Below, piece after piece: positions 38,777-52,304 of a stretch of 63,028 nt of DNA. The stretch is from Cohnella thermotolerans DSM 17683 (lineage in GTDB: Bacteria > Bacillota > Bacilli > Paenibacillales > Paenibacillaceae): positions 1 through 63,028 of the forward strand of contig NZ_AUCP01000038.1 in the NCBI RefSeq assembly GCF_000429825.1, written 5' to 3'. The position numbers and the translations under genes were made by a program. Within the stretch, counting starts at the first letter, position 1. Each line of letters begins with the position of its first letter. Below the pieces are notes generated by a model. The model was not told the DNA's origin. It saw only the letters and a program-made list of their open reading frames with translations, and searched no databases.

Positions 38777-41700
38777 TTACTCGACGGTGACGGCTTCCAG
38801 ATCGACTTGCTCGTCTTCCGGTTCGTCCAGAGGAGAGACGACCTTGATGTTGCGGTAACGGGACATCCCCGTTCCTGCCGGAATGAGCTTGCCGATAATG
38901 ACATTCTCCTTCAGGCCGAGCAGACGGTCGACCTTGCCTTTGATGGCGGCGTCGGTGAGGACGCGGGTCGTCTCTTGGAACGACGCGGCCGACAGGAAGG
39001 AGTCGGTTTCGAGCGAAGCTTTCGTAATCCCGAGCAGGACCGGACGCGCTACGGCAGGCTCCAGGCCGGCCATGATCGCTTCGCGGTTCGCCGCTTCGTA
39101 TTCGTGCACGTCGACGAAAGAGCCCGGCAGCAGCTTCGTATCGCCCGGATCGACGATCCGGATTTTGCGCAGCATCTGCTTGATCATAACTTCGATGTGC
39201 TTGTCGTTGATTTCAACGCCCTGATTCCGGTAAACGCGCTGAACTTCCTGCAGAATGTAGTTCTGCACGCCGCGGACGCCCTTGATCCGGAGAATTTCCT
39301 TCGGATCGATGGAGCCGTCGGTCAGCTCGTCGCCGGCTTCGATATGCTGGCCTTCATAAACGCGGATGCGCGATCCGTAGGTGACGGCGTAAACTTTCGT
39401 CTCGGCGTCGCCTTGCACTTCGATCTCGCGGCGATCCTTCGTTTCGCGGATTTCCTTGACGACGCCGTCGATCTCGGAGATGACCGCCTGGCCTTTCGGG
39501 TTCCGGGCTTCGAACAGCTCCTGGATCCGCGGCAAACCTTGCGTGATGTCGTCTCCGGCGACGCCGCCGGTGTGGAACGTACGCATCGTCAGCTGGGTAC
39601 CCGGTTCGCCGATCGACTGAGCCGCGATGATGCCGACGGCTTCGCCGATTTCGACTTTTTTGCCGGTTGCCAGGTTGCGTCCGTAGCACATCTTGCACAC
39701 GCCATGACGGGCGCGGCAGCTGAGAACGGAACGAATTTGCAGCTTCTGCACGCCGGCGCGGACGATCTGCTCCGCTTTGACGGAATCGATCAGGTCGTTG
39801 CGGCCGACGATGATCTCGCCCGTCTCCGGATGGCGGATTGTCTCGAACGCGTAGCGGCCTTCGATCCGGTCGTACAGGTCCTCGATAATTTCCTTGCCGT
39901 CTTCGATCCGGCTGACGACGATGCCCTTGTCGGTTCCGCAGTCTTCTTCGCGAACGATGACGTCTTGGGCGACGTCGACGAGACGGCGGGTCAAGTAACC
40001 CGAGTCGGCGGTCCGCAGCGCGGTATCGGCAAGACCTTTACGCGCACCGTGGGTGGAGATGAAGTACTCCAGGACGGTCAGACCTTCGCGGAAGTTCGAT
40101 TTGATCGGCAATTCGAAGATTCGGCCGGACGGGGTGGCCATCAGGCCCCGCATGCCGCCGAGCTGCGTAATCTGCGATTTGTTGCCCCGCGCCTTGGAAT
40201 CGACCATGAGCATGATGGAGTTGTAGCGGTCCATCGATTTCATGAGGACGTCCGTAATTTCGTCCTTCGTCTTCGACCAGATCTCGATGACGCGGTCGTA
40301 GCGTTCTTCGTCCGTGATCAAGCCGCGGCGGTATTGCGTCGTAATCGTCTTGACGCTCTCGTCGGACCGTTTCAGAATTTCCGCCTTTTGCGGCGGAATC
40401 ATGACGTCGGCCACGGCGACGGTAATCCCCGCGCGCGTCGAGTACGTGAAGCCGAGCTGCTTGATGTCGTCGAGGATGACGGAAGTCATCATCGTCTGGT
40501 AGCGGTTGAAGCACTCGCCGATAATTTGGCCCAGATACTCCTTGCCTACCGCGCCCGGCGTCGGCACTTCCTGAATAATCTTGTCGACGTCCGCGCCTTT
40601 GTCGTAGATGAAGTATTTATCCGGCGTACCCTTCAGCAGATTTTCCTTCGTCGGCTCGTTGATGTACGGGAACGTATCCGGGAAAATCTCGTTGAAAATG
40701 ATTTTGCCGATGGTCGTCACGAGCAGCGCATTTTGTTGCTCAGGCGTGAACGACTTCTTCTTCAGCGCTTTGGCGGGAATGACGACGCGCGCGTGAAGAT
40801 CGGCTATGCCGCGATGGTAAGCGGACACCGCTTCGTTGATCTCCGACAGCCGAAGTCCGGAGCCCTTGGCGTCCTTGTTGTCCATCGTCAAGTAGTAACA
40901 GCCGAGAACCATGTCCTGCGAAGGCGTAACGACAGGCTTGCCGTCCTTCGGGTTCAGGATGTTGCCCGACGCCAGCATCAGCAGGCGCGCTTCCGCTTGC
41001 GCTTCGGAAGACAGCGGAACGTGCACGGCCATTTGGTCACCGTCGAAGTCGGCGTTGTACGCCGTACAGACGAGCGGGTGCAGCTTGATCGCGCGGCCTT
41101 CGACCAGAATCGGTTCGAAGGCTTGAATCCCGAGACGGTGAAGCGTCGGCGCACGGTTCAGCAGAACGGGATGCTCCTTGATGACGTCTTCGAGCACGTC
41201 CCACACTTCGGAGCTGACGCGTTCGACTTTGCGCTTTGCGCTCTTGATATTGTGGGCGAGCCCTTTCTGCACGAGCTCCTTCATGACGAAAGGCTTGAAC
41301 AGCTCAAGCGCCATTTCCTTCGGCAGGCCGCATTGATACATCTTCAGGCTCGGACCTACGACGATAACGGAACGGCCGGAATAGTCGACCCGTTTACCGA
41401 GCAGGTTCTGACGGAAACGTCCTTGCTTCCCTTTGAGCATATGACTGAGGGACTTCAACGGACGGTTGCCGGGACCCGTGACGGGACGGCCGCGGCGGCC
41501 GTTGTCGATCAGCGCGTCCACCGCTTCCTGAAGCATCCGCTTCTCGTTCTGGACGATGATGTCCGGCGCGCCCAGATCGAGCAGCCGTTTGAGGCGGTTG
41601 TTCCGGTTAATGACGCGGCGGTACAGGTCGTTCAAGTCGCTCGTCGCAAAGCGGCCGCCGTCCAGCTGGACCATCGGGCGCAGTTCGGGCGGAATGACCG

Positions 41701-42394
41701 GCAGCACGTCGAGAATCATCCACTCCGGCATGTTGCCGGAGTTGCGGAACGATTCGATCACTTCGAGCCGCTTGATCGCGCGGTTGCGGCGTTGGCCTTG
41801 CGCCGTGCGAAGCTCTTCCTTGAGCACTTCCAGCTCGCGGTCCAGATCGATATCCTGCAGCAGCTTCTTGACCGCTTCGGCGCCCATGCTCGCCTGGAAG
41901 GCATAGCCATACTTCTCGCGGTAGCTGCGGTATTCCTTCTCGGACAGCAGTTGCTTCTTCTCCAGCGGCGTGTCGCCCGGATCCGTCACAACGTACGATG
42001 CGAAGTAAATGATCTCTTCGAGCGAACGGGGAGACATGTCGAGCGCGAGACCCATGCGGCTCGGAATGCCCTTGAAGTACCAGATATGCGAGACGGGAGC
42101 AGCCAGCTCGATGTGGCCCATCCGTTCGCGGCGCACTTTCGCGCGGGTCACTTCGACGCCGCAGCGATCGCACACGACGCCTTTGTAGCGAACGCGTTTA
42201 TATTTGCCGCAATGACATTCCCAGTCCTTCGTCGGACCGAAAATTTTCTCGCAGAACAGGCCTTCCTTCTCCGGCTTGAGCGTACGGTAGTTGATCGTCT
42301 CCGGCTTTTTCACTTCGCCTCTCGACCACGAGCGGATTTTGTCCGGAGAAGCCAAACCGATTTTCATAAACTCGAAATTGTTAACGTCTAACAA
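38777..42394 (-). CDS. rpoC: DNA-directed RNA polymerase subunit beta'
   Basis: 1205 aa, the Bacillus-type length without large insertions. The start is TTG at 42394, 9 nt after GGAGG. The N-terminal zinc ribbon ([18 protein letters not shown]) is complete, as is the catalytic Mg2+ site NADFDGDQM. The second zinc site (CGTDKGIV ... [13 protein letters not shown]) and the trigger-loop region also follow. It lies 116 bp after rpoB. Confidence 0.98.
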   Translation of the reverse strand: MLDVNNFEFMKIGLASPDKIRSWSRGEVKKPETINYRTLKPEKEGLFCEKIFGPTKDWECHCGKYKRVRYKGVVCDRCGVEVTRAKVRRERMGHIELAAPVSHIWYFKGIPSRMGLALDMSPRSLEEIIYFASYVVTDPGDTPLEKKQLLSEKEYRSYREKYGYAFQASMGAEAVKKLLQDIDLDRELEVLKEELRTAQGQRRNRAIKRLEVIESFRNSGNMPEWMILDVLPVIPPELRPMVQLDGGRFATSDLNDLYRRVINRNNRLKRLLDLGAPDIIVQNEKRMLQEAVDALIDNGRRGRPVTGPGNRPLKSLSHMLKGKQGRFRQNLLGKRVDYSGRSVIVVGPSLKMYQCGLPKEMALELFKPFVMKELVQKGLAHNIKSAKRKVERVSSEVWDVLEDVIKEHPVLLNRAPTLHRLGIQAFEPILVEGRAIKLHPLVCTAYNADFDGDQMAVHVPLSSEAQAEARLLMLASGNILNPKDGKPVVTPSQDMVLGCYYLTMDNKDAKGSGLRLSEINEAVSAYHRGIADLHARVVIPAKALKKKSFTPEQQNALLVTTIGKIIFNEIFPDTFPYINEPTKENLLKGTPDKYFIYDKGADVDKIIQEVPTPGAVGKEYLGQIIGECFNRYQTMMTSVILDDIKQLGFTYSTRAGITVAVADVMIPPQKAEILKRSDESVKTITTQYRRGLITDEERYDRVIEIWSKTKDEITDVLMKSMDRYNSIMLMVDSKARGNKSQITQLGGMRGLMATPSGRIFELPIKSNFREGLTVLEYFISTHGARKGLADTALRTADSGYLTRRLVDVAQDVIVREEDCGTDKGIVVSRIEDGKEIIEDLYDRIEGRYAFETIRHPETGEIIVGRNDLIDSVKAEQIVRAGVQKLQIRSVLSCRARHGVCKMCYGRNLATGKKVEIGEAVGIIAAQSIGEPGTQLTMRTFHTGGVAGDDITQGLPRIQELFEARNPKGQAVISEIDGVVKEIRETKDRREIEVQGDAETKVYAVTYGSRIRVYEGQHIEAGDELTDGSIDPKEILRIKGVRGVQNYILQEVQRVYRNQGVEINDKHIEVMIKQMLRKIRIVDPGDTKLLPGSFVDVHEYEAANREAIMAGLEPAVARPVLLGITKASLETDSFLSAASFQETTRVLTDAAIKGKVDRLLGLKENVIIGKLIPAGTGMSRYRNIKVVSPLDEPEDEQVDLEAVTVE

Positions 42395-42510
42395 GGAGCA
42401 AACCCTCCTTCATCGTTGCTGGGATTTCGGAACGGGAAAGACGATTTTTCTACGATCGGACGGACGCAAGAGGGGGATAGCGGCCCAATCGCCGCTATCG
42501 CCCCGCCGCC

Positions 42511-46056
<3,546 letters not shown>

Positions 46057-46398
46057 CTTAACCTCACCCCTTCAGTCTACTTCAATGCAAGCGAGAACGA
46101 GATCCTCTCTCCAGCACTAGCAGAGGCAGCCGTTCCGCGGGCGTACGCGCTCGTAAGCAAGCCAAATCGCAAGGCAAACGGCCGGATAGCGCAAATAAAG
46201 AAAAGCCCTTATGCGCCGGTAGGCGGCACAATGGCACCCGTTATCCAGTCATTTGCCCAAAACAAACCCATTATACGCCATTTGGCCAAAACTTATTCGC
46301 GAAAACCGCGAATTGGGCTTGACTTTTTAGTCCACTAAAGACAATGAGCCCATCTTAATACTGACATTTTTCAATAATATCACATAGTGAAAGTCAAG
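46057..46398 (-). promoter_or_regulatory. rpoB leader with stacked hairpins and a possible -10
   Basis: This is a 342-bp gap between the methyltransferase stop and rpoB. A perfect hairpin ATTCGCG-AAAAC-CGCGAAT occupies 46295-46313. GGGCTT (46315) pairs with GAGCCC (46346) around an inner GACT-TTTT-AGTC hairpin. A perfect minus-strand TATAAT lies at 46275-46270 but without a good -35. No gene is visible. It may hold the rpoB promoter or an attenuator. Confidence 0.4.
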
Positions 46399-47004
46399 TC
46401 AAACCATTTCTGCGCGATAAATCCGGTAGCCTTTGTCCTTCCCGATTTCCGCGACCGCGTCCTCGCCGAACACTTCTTGCAGCTTCGCTTTGGCCGAAGG
46501 AGCCCCTTGCTTGTTCTGGATCACGATCCAGAGCGCGCCTCCCGGCCGCAAATGGTCTCTTGCTTCCGACAAAATCCGATGCACGACGGCTTTGCCCGCG
46601 CGAATCGGCGGATTGGACAAAATGACGTCGAACCGCCTTCCGGCTACGGCCTCGTAGAGATCGCTTTGCTTCACGGTCGCGTTGACGATGCCGTTCGCGG
46701 CCGCATTCTCGCGGGCCAGCGCCACCGCGCGTTCGTTAATGTCCAGCATGGTCACATGTCCTCGCGGCGCAAGGCGGGCTGCGGCCAGTCCGATCGGGCC
46801 GTATCCGCATCCCAGATCGAGCACTTCGGCATCTTCGGCGAATTCCATCATTCCGATCAACACGCGGCTTCCGTAGTCCACCCCGTCCCGCGAGAACACG
46901 CCGGCGTCGGAGGTAAGACGAAAGCGATAGCCTCTCAGCTCGGCCTCGATCGTCCGCCGATCGCTTGCGGTTTGCGGCTTTTTCGAATAATAATGCTCGC
47001 TCAA
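46399..47004 (-). CDS. Class I SAM-dependent methyltransferase (YbxB/RsmC-like)
   Basis: 201 aa from TTG 47004 with AGGAGG upstream. The SAM-binding motif is VLDLGCGYGPIG. NPPIR is the catalytic N-P-P-[FYWIL] tetrad of base N-methyltransferases, and FRLTSDAGVFSRDGVDYGS is typical of the RsmC/YbxB family. A 16S or 23S rRNA guanine target is likely by family but untested. Its place between rplL and rpoB is conserved in Bacillales. Confidence 0.9.
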   Translation of the reverse strand: MSEHYYSKKPQTASDRRTIEAELRGYRFRLTSDAGVFSRDGVDYGSRVLIGMMEFAEDAEVLDLGCGYGPIGLAAARLAPRGHVTMLDINERAVALARENAAANGIVNATVKQSDLYEAVAGRRFDVILSNPPIRAGKAVVHRILSEARDHLRPGGALWIVIQNKQGAPSAKAKLQEVFGEDAVAEIGKDKGYRIYRAEMV

Positions 47005-47030
47005 CGGCGTTCCTCCTTGCCTTCATGAAC

Positions 47031-47066
47031 AAACCCCTCGAAGAAAAAAGCATCTTCAAGGGGTTT
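47031..47066 (-). terminator. Hairpin (terminator or attenuator) between rplL and the methyltransferase gene
   Basis: A 14-bp stem, AAACCCCTTGAAGA with TCTTCGAGGGGTTT, has one G-T pair. Only a short TTTG follows, so termination is probably partial. It can lower expression of the methyltransferase and rpoBC relative to rplJL. Confidence 0.65.
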
Positions 47067-47083
47067 GCACCTATGCGGTCCGA

Positions 47084-47446
47084 TTACTTAACTTCGACTT
47101 TAGCGCCTGCTTCTTCGAGCTTAGCTTTAACAGCTTCGGCTTCTTCCTTGGACACTTTCTCTTTGAGTGCCTTCGGAGCGTTGTCGACAACGTCTTTCGC
47201 TTCTTTCAGGCCGAGACCCGTAATTTCGCGAACGACTTTGATAACGTTGATTTTGGAAGCGCCGGCGTCAACGAGGACGACGTCGAATTCCGTTTGTTCA
47301 GCCGCTTCCGGAGCAGCGCCGCCAGCGACAACTGCAACCGGAGCTGCAGCGGTTACGCCGAATTCTTCTTCGATTGCTTTGACGAGATCGTTCAGTTCCA
47401 GAACGCTCATGCCTTTGATGGCTTCCAAGATTTGCTCTTTGCTCAT
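47084..47446 (-). CDS. rplL: 50S ribosomal protein L7/L12
   Basis: 120 aa. The N-terminal dimerisation domain is followed by an Ala-rich hinge and the C-terminal factor-binding domain ([20 protein letters not shown]). It forms the stalk that recruits EF-Tu and EF-G. It lies 74 bp after rplJ. Confidence 0.98.
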   Translation of the reverse strand: MSKEQILEAIKGMSVLELNDLVKAIEEEFGVTAAAPVAVVAGGAAPEAAEQTEFDVVLVDAGASKINVIKVVREITGLGLKEAKDVVDNAPKALKEKVSKEEAEAVKAKLEEAGAKVEVK

Positions 47447-47520
47447 GGAATGTTACCCTCCAATATAATTTAAGTTGGTTCGGCCGTCAGGCCGTTGCTT
47501 GCAGATATAACACGTACGAG

Positions 47521-48024
47521 TTACGCGCTTGCTTCGTTCTTCTCGGCAACCGCTTTGACCGCGAGCGCCAGGTTGCGGATCGGAGCTTGCAGGACGCTGA
47601 GCAGCATGGAGAGCAAGCCTTCGCGGGACGGCAGTTCGGCCAGAGCCTTCACTTGCGCGCTGTCGACGAAGCGGCCTTCGACGACGCCGCCTTTCAGCTT
47701 GAGCGCCTCGTTCTTCTTCGCGAAATCGCTCAGAATCTTCGCGGCAGCAACGGCGTCGTTCTTGCTGAAAGCAACCGCCGTCGGTCCGGTCAGAACGGAG
47801 TCGAGTTCGGAAAGTTCGATGCTGGCTGCAGCGCGGCTGACCAAGGAGTTCTTCAGCACTTGGAATTCCACGCCGGCTTCGCGAAGCGCTTTGCGCAGCT
47901 CGGTCACTTGAGCCACGTTCAGTCCGCGGTAGTCGGCCACGACCGAGCTCGCGCTCTCGCGCAGCTTCGTCGCGATCGCTTCCACTTCCCGCTGCTTCGC
48001 TTCGATAATTTTCGCATTTGCCAT
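47521..48024 (-). CDS. rplJ: 50S ribosomal protein L10
   Basis: 167 aa from the ATG at 48024 (CAGGAGGTGTACGAA upstream). The ATG seven codons earlier lies before the ribosome site. [20 protein letters not shown] and [19 protein letters not shown] are family marks. It is the stalk base that holds the L7/L12 dimers, and its complex with L12 should bind the leader at 48046-48230. Confidence 0.97.
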   Translation of the reverse strand: MANAKIIEAKQREVEAIATKLRESASSVVADYRGLNVAQVTELRKALREAGVEFQVLKNSLVSRAAASIELSELDSVLTGPTAVAFSKNDAVAAAKILSDFAKKNEALKLKGGVVEGRFVDSAQVKALAELPSREGLLSMLLSVLQAPIRNLALAVKAVAEKNEASA

Positions 48025-48045
48025 TTCGTACACCTCCTGAATCAT

Positions 48046-48230
48046 GATTCAACCGTATCGGAATCGCGCAGAATCGGCGGAAACATAAGCAATGCCTCCG
48101 CAGATTCTACGGAGGCATGACGTGTTCGATCGAAACGAAGACCCTCTCGGGAACTTCGCGATTCTATGCACACACCTCGGTAGGAAATTAAGCCTCTCGG
48201 CACCTACGGTCTACGGTATCCATATTCAAC
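48046..48230 (-). promoter_or_regulatory. L10 leader (rplJL autoregulatory RNA)
   Basis: The minus-strand leader contains the conserved-looking blocks GTAGACCGTAGGTGCCGAGA and CTACCGAGGTGTG, arranged as in the Firmicute L10 leader that binds L10(L12)4. A GC-rich hairpin (GCCTCCG ... CGGAGGC at 48093-48117) stands nearer to rplJ, where an attenuator would be. Confidence 0.8.
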
Positions 48231-48236
48231 TTTGAG

Positions 48237-48266
48237 AGCTTACCACGATCGTACAAAGCCTGTCAA
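48237..48266 (-). promoter_or_regulatory. Promoter of rplJ-rplL
   Basis: Minus-strand perfect TTGACA (48266-48261), 18-nt spacer and TAAGCT (48242-48237). It is placed just before the L10 leader. Confidence 0.55.
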
Positions 48267-48290
48267 TCGCAGGTACGAGACCCGCTAGTA

Positions 48291-48983
48291 TTAACGGTAA
48301 GAAGCTACGTTCAGACGCACGCCCGGTCCCATCGTCGAAGAGATCGAGATGTTCTTCAGGTAGACGCCTTTGGCAGCCGCCGGCTTCGCGCGGTTCAACG
48401 CGTCGATCAGCGCCTTCAGGTTCTCGTTCAGCTTCTCGGCGTCGAACGATACCTTGCCGATCGGAGCGTGAATTTGTCCGGCTTTGTCCAGACGGTATTC
48501 GATCTTACCGGCTTTGATCTCTTGCACGGCTTTGGCAACGTCGTTCGTTACCGTGCCGGCTTTGGGGTTCGGCATCAAGCCTTTACCGCCGAGAATACGA
48601 CCGAGTTTACCAACTTCGCTCATCATGTCCGGAGTGGCGACGCACACGTCGAACTCGAACCAGCCTTGCTGGATCTTGTTGATGAGGTCCGTATCGCCGA
48701 CGTAGTCCGCTCCGGCCGCTTCCGCTTCCTTGAGCTTGTCGCCTTTGGCGAATACGAGCACGCGCTTCGTCTTGCCCGTGCCGTGCGGCAGAACAACGAC
48801 GCCGCGGACGTTCTGGTCTTGCTTCCTCGGATCGACGCCGAGACGGACGGCAACTTCGACGGATTCGTCGAATTTGGCCGTGGCCGCTTTCTTCACGAGC
48901 TCGATGGCTTCCAACGCTTCGTAGGTAGCGTCACGGTCGATCAGCTTTGCGGCTTCTGCGTATTTCTTGCCGTGTTTGGCCAT
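48291..48983 (-). CDS. rplA: 50S ribosomal protein L1
   Basis: 230 aa from the ATG at 48983. The upstream frame to 49100 is not coding. [31 protein letters not shown] and [11 protein letters not shown] are typical. It forms the mobile E-site stalk and in E. coli represses rplKA. Confidence 0.97.
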   Translation of the reverse strand: MAKHGKKYAEAAKLIDRDATYEALEAIELVKKAATAKFDESVEVAVRLGVDPRKQDQNVRGVVVLPHGTGKTKRVLVFAKGDKLKEAEAAGADYVGDTDLINKIQQGWFEFDVCVATPDMMSEVGKLGRILGGKGLMPNPKAGTVTNDVAKAVQEIKAGKIEYRLDKAGQIHAPIGKVSFDAEKLNENLKALIDALNRAKPAAAKGVYLKNISISSTMGPGVRLNVASYR

Positions 48984-49083
48984 GTTGTTCTCCTCCTTGC
49001 GTGGTAGTAACGGAAGTCTCCTCCCACATGCTCCGGACTTAAGCGTCCGGCGCGTCCGGTTCGGCGATCGTTCGCCGTCCGGA

Positions 49084-49509
49084 TTAGTCTTCGACGACAA
49101 CGCCCATGCTGCGGGCGGTACCCTCGATCATGCGCATAGCCGCTTCGACGGAAGCCGCGTTCAGGTCGACCAGCTTCTGCTCGGCGATCTCGCGTACTTT
49201 CGCGCGTTTAACGGTTGCGACTTTCTTCTTGTTCGGCTCTCCGGAACCTTTCTGGATTCCGGCGGCAACGCGCAGCAATACGGCAGCCGGCGGCGTCTTC
49301 GTCTCGAACGTGAAGGAACGGTCCTCGAATACGGTGATGACAACCGGAATGATCAGACCGGCTTGATCGGCCGTACGGGCGTTGAATTCCTTACAGAAAG
49401 CCATGATGTTCACGCCCGCTTGACCGAGCGCAGGACCGATAGGCGGCGCAGGGTTCGCTTTGCCGGCGGGAACTTGAAGCTTAACAAGCTTGATGACTTT
49501 TTTTGCCAT
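49084..49509 (-). CDS. rplK: 50S ribosomal protein L11
   Basis: 141 aa from the ATG at 49509 (AAGGAGGTGTGCATC upstream). The proline-rich switch [17 protein letters not shown] and the RNA-binding [12 protein letters not shown] end are present. It forms the GTPase-associated centre that RelA senses. Confidence 0.97.
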   Translation of the reverse strand: MAKKVIKLVKLQVPAGKANPAPPIGPALGQAGVNIMAFCKEFNARTADQAGLIIPVVITVFEDRSFTFETKTPPAAVLLRVAAGIQKGSGEPNKKKVATVKRAKVREIAEQKLVDLNAASVEAAMRMIEGTARSMGVVVED

Positions 49510-49584
49510 GATGCACACCTCCTTGCCCCATAATGCGGTTCAACGGGACACGAGCCCCTCCCGCTCTTGCATAGAAACCGGATA

Positions 49585-50118
49585 TTATATCTTTTCCACT
49601 TGAGTGTAATCCAACTCCAGCGGGGTTTCCCTACCAAACATGTTGACGTGAACTTTCAGCTTGCTCTTGTCGTGCATGATCTCTTCGACCGTGCCGACAA
49701 AATTGGCGAAGGGTCCGACCTTGACGCGGACGTTCTCCTTGAGCTCGAAATCGATCACCGGCTTCGGGTCTTCCATGCCCATATGGCGGAGAATTTGCTC
49801 CGCTTCCTCGGGAAGAAGCGCCGTCGGCTTCGATCCGGAGCCCGTAGATCCGACAAACCCGGTAACGCCGGGCGTGTTGCGGACTACGTACCAGGAGTCG
49901 TCGGTCTGGATCATTTCCACAAGAACGTAGCCGGGATACACTTTGCGCATCACCGTCTTCTTCTTGCCGTCCTTGTTCACGATCTCCTCTTCCATAGGCA
50001 CGAGCACGCGGAAGATCTTGTCCTGCATACCCATCGATTCCACGCGTTTCTCCAGGTTCGTCTTTACCTTGTTCTCGTAACCGGAGTACGTGTGGACAAC
50101 GTACCATCTTTTCTCCAT
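49585..50118 (-). CDS. nusG: Transcription termination/antitermination factor NusG
   Basis: 177 aa. The NGN domain (RWYVVHTYSGYENKVKTNLE) binds polymerase. The C-terminal KOW (VGPFANFVGTVEEI) links to S10 or Rho. It lies 25 bp after secE, in the conserved secE-nusG-rplK order. Confidence 0.97.
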   Translation of the reverse strand: MEKRWYVVHTYSGYENKVKTNLEKRVESMGMQDKIFRVLVPMEEEIVNKDGKKKTVMRKVYPGYVLVEMIQTDDSWYVVRNTPGVTGFVGSTGSGSKPTALLPEEAEQILRHMGMEDPKPVIDFELKENVRVKVGPFANFVGTVEEIMHDKSKLKVHVNMFGRETPLELDYTQVEKI

Positions 50119-50143
50119 CGAAATGCCACCTTTGGTTCCCGCG

Positions 50144-50353
50144 TCAAATGACGAGATCGACGAGGCGCGAAATGATAATGTCCAGCACCCAGAAGTAGAC
50201 GGTCACCAGCAGCACGGTCACGACAACGACGATCGTGTAGCTGACGAGCTCTTTCCGCTTGGGCCAGCGGACCTTCTTCAATTCGCCCCAACTGTCGCTG
50301 AAGAACGAGAAAAAGGACCCAAAGCTCTGTTTCATTTTGGCTAGGAAAGTCAC
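50144..50353 (-). CDS. secE: Protein translocase subunit SecE
   Basis: 69 aa from GTG 50353, 7 nt after GGAGG. A TTG two codons upstream overlaps the ribosome site. An amphipathic helix carrying WGELKKVRWPKRKEL is followed by a single transmembrane segment (about 40-60). It clamps SecY (20285-21586). Confidence 0.95.
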   Translation of the reverse strand: MTFLAKMKQSFGSFFSFFSDSWGELKKVRWPKRKELVSYTIVVVVTVLLVTVYFWVLDIIISRLVDLVI

Positions 50354-50371
50354 GTCCAAACCTCCTACGAC

Positions 50372-50521
50372 TTACCGGGTCTCGCGATGAGGAAGATGAG
50401 CGTTGCAGAACTTGCAGAACTTCTTCAGCTCAATGCGATCGGAGTGAGTCCGTTTGTTCTTGCTCGTCGTGTAGTTCCGTTGCTTGCAGCTCGTGCAAGC
50501 GAGCGTAATGATAACCCGCAT
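50372..50521 (-). CDS. rpmG: 50S ribosomal protein L33, zinc-binding
   Basis: 49 aa, read directly. It starts [17 protein letters not shown] and has CTSC and CKFC zinc pairs, so it is the C+ paralogue (RpmGB position). GGAGGTGG stands before the ATG. It is the first gene of rpmG-secE-nusG. Confidence 0.95.
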   Translation of the reverse strand: MRVIITLACTSCKQRNYTTSKNKRTHSDRIELKKFCKFCNAHLPHRETR

Positions 50522-50904
50522 GTGTTCCACCTCCCGGGCTTGCCAACTTCATAAACATATTGAATCCAAGCGCAAACGGCCGATCCGTCGCATCACGACA
50601 ACGAATCCTGGCGTTTCGCTCGAGATCCAAGGCCAGTGCATACAACTCCACCTTAAGGTTACTAAAATAATTTATCACACGGCCTATTCGATGTCAACGA
50701 AATATCGGTTGGAAGGATTTTGGAGGCGGCCCCCAGCCTCAGAGCCTAGCATCATTGTTTCTCTATTTTCAAAGATTTAACCCTTCGGATTTCGCGAAAA
50801 TGGGACGTGGTCTCGAGAACGCTGCGGCAGGCGGCAATGGGACAGTGCCGCTTGTAAGCCGCTATTGTCGGCTTACAGCACCGGCGCACCGCGCTCAAAG
50901 CGTC
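50522..50904. other. Intergenic region between rpmG and the sigH terminator
   Basis: Apart from the rpmG promoter at 50669-50697, I see no gene or clear structure here. Confidence 0.5.
50669..50697 (-). promoter_or_regulatory. Sigma-A promoter of rpmG-secE-nusG
   Basis: Minus-strand perfect TTGACA (50697-50692), 17-nt spacer and TAAATT (50674-50669). The leader is about 140 nt long. Confidence 0.75.
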
Positions 50905-50927
50905 AAAAAGCAGCCCGCCCGGGCTGC
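50905..50927 (-). terminator. Terminator behind sigH
   Basis: Minus-strand GCAGCCC-GGGC-GGGCTGC followed by TTTTT. Confidence 0.88.
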
Positions 50928-50964
50928 CTGCCGTTATCCGCTTCGTTATGTACGAGCTTCACTT

Positions 50965-51615
50965 TCAACCGCCGACATCGCGCACTTCCAAGTACCTCTC
51001 CAGCTTGCGCTTCACCCGCTGCAGCGCGTTGTCGATCGACTTCACGTGCCGGTCGAGATCGACGGCGATCTCCTGGTACGAGCGGCCGTCCAGATAAAGC
51101 ATCAGTACTTTCCGCTCCAGATCGCTCAGAATCTCGGACATCTTGTCCTCAAGGCCGAAAAACTCTTCCTGGTTGATAATCATCTCTTCCGGATCGCAAA
51201 CCCGGGAGCCGCAAATGACGTCCAGCAGCGTGCGGTCGGAATCTTCGTCGTAAATGGGTTTATCCAACGAAACGTAGGAGTTGAGGGGAATGTGCTTCTG
51301 GCGGGTCGCGGTCTTGATCGCCGTAATGATCTGCCGGGTGACGCAAAGCTCGGCAAACGCCTTGAACGAAGCCAGCTTGTCTCCCTTGAAGTCGCGGATC
51401 GACTTGTACAGGCCGATCATGCCCTCCTGCACGATATCTTCCCGCTCGGCGCCGATCAGGAAATAAGACCGGGCCTTCGCCCTGACGAAGTTCCGGTATT
51501 TGTTGATCAAGTACTCCAGCGCCCCGGAATCGCCCAGCCGAACGGCTTCGACAATGTCCTCGTCGGTCTTGAAGTCGTATTCGTGTGTTGCCAGCTCATT
51601 CACGTCAACGCTCAC
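50965..51615 (-). CDS. sigH: RNA polymerase sporulation sigma factor SigH (Spo0H)
   Basis: 216 aa from GTG 51615 behind GGAGGG. Region 2 (AREDIVQEG-type segment GAEREDIVQEGMIGLYKSIR, AFAELCVTRQIITAIKTATR) binds the -10 and polymerase. Region 4 (LDGRSYQEIAVDLDRHVKSI) is the -35 helix-turn-helix. SigH drives stationary-phase and early sporulation genes. It is monocistronic here, with its own promoter and terminator, in the B. subtilis gene order. Confidence 0.96.
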   Translation of the reverse strand: MSVDVNELATHEYDFKTDEDIVEAVRLGDSGALEYLINKYRNFVRAKARSYFLIGAEREDIVQEGMIGLYKSIRDFKGDKLASFKAFAELCVTRQIITAIKTATRQKHIPLNSYVSLDKPIYDEDSDRTLLDVICGSRVCDPEEMIINQEEFFGLEDKMSEILSDLERKVLMLYLDGRSYQEIAVDLDRHVKSIDNALQRVKRKLERYLEVRDVGG

Positions 51616-51678
51616 GAATCATCCCTCCGACCCCAAGGCGTGTTGGATTTCCTGCTCTCAATCTACCAAACTACTACC

Positions 51679-51707
51679 AATATACTTGATGATACCCGCA
51701 GCGTCAA
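51679..51707 (-). promoter_or_regulatory. Sigma-A promoter of sigH
   Basis: Minus-strand TTGACG (51707-51702), 17-nt spacer and TATATT (51684-51679). It lies about 65 nt before the start. I could not see an obvious AbrB signature, and AbrB sites are not readable by eye. Confidence 0.75.
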
Positions 51708-51761
51708 CCGATAAGACTTGATTTGACGCGGATTATCAGGATTCGACAAACGATGCGGGGG

Positions 51762-52304
51762 TTATTCGTTCCCGTCTACGGTTCCTTGCCCTCGCCTCAT
51801 CCGCTCGAGGCGGAGCTGGATGTCGGGGGCGAGCACGCTCCCGAGCGGATTGCGCTTCGGCGGCGGCTCCTTCCGGATCGTCCGCTCGATCTCCCGCCGG
51901 CTCTCCTCGACGGCGAGCCGAAGCTCCCTGGCGGACAGCCGGAGCGCCCCCCGGCCGAAGGCGACCCTCTGCTCGGTCTGGTCCGACGTGGCCACGTAGA
52001 CGTTGCGCTTGACCGACGTCGTCTCACCGACCAGCCGCTCGATGCATTCGTCCGCCGTCTCCTTCTCCCGGGTGAACACGACGTTCACCCGGTGCTGCTT
52101 GAAGGCGGCGCCCAGGCCGGGAACCCGGAAGGCGTCGAACACGACGGAGACGGACACGCCGGCGTAGCTTTGATAATTCGCGAGCAAATCGAGCAGCCGG
52201 TCGCGGGCGTCCTCGAGCCGGTCCCGCTTCAGCTTCTCCAGTTCGGGCCACGCTCCGATCATGTTGTAGCCGTCGACGATCAGGACGTCTTCACGGCGAA
52301 GCAT
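51762..52304 (-). CDS. rae1: NYN-domain ribosome-associated mRNA endonuclease Rae1 (YacP)
   Basis: 180 aa. The PIN-like NYN fold shows DVLIVDGYNMIGAWPEL (first catalytic Asp), VVFDAF and VYVATSDQTEQ. The C-terminus is Arg/Glu-rich. The B. subtilis homologue cuts mRNA in the ribosomal A site. The start overlaps the end of rlmB by 14 bp. Confidence 0.9.
   Translation of the reverse strand: MLRREDVLIVDGYNMIGAWPELEKLKRDRLEDARDRLLDLLANYQSYAGVSVSVVFDAFRVPGLGAAFKQHRVNVVFTREKETADECIERLVGETTSVKRNVYVATSDQTEQRVAFGRGALRLSARELRLAVEESRREIERTIRKEPPPKRNPLGSVLAPDIQLRLERMRRGQGTVDGNE

Noticed and set aside
38696..42391. 1231-codon plus-strand frame opposite rpoC
   Set aside because: Antisense shadow of rpoC created by biased codon use. 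It has no ribosome site and no known domain.
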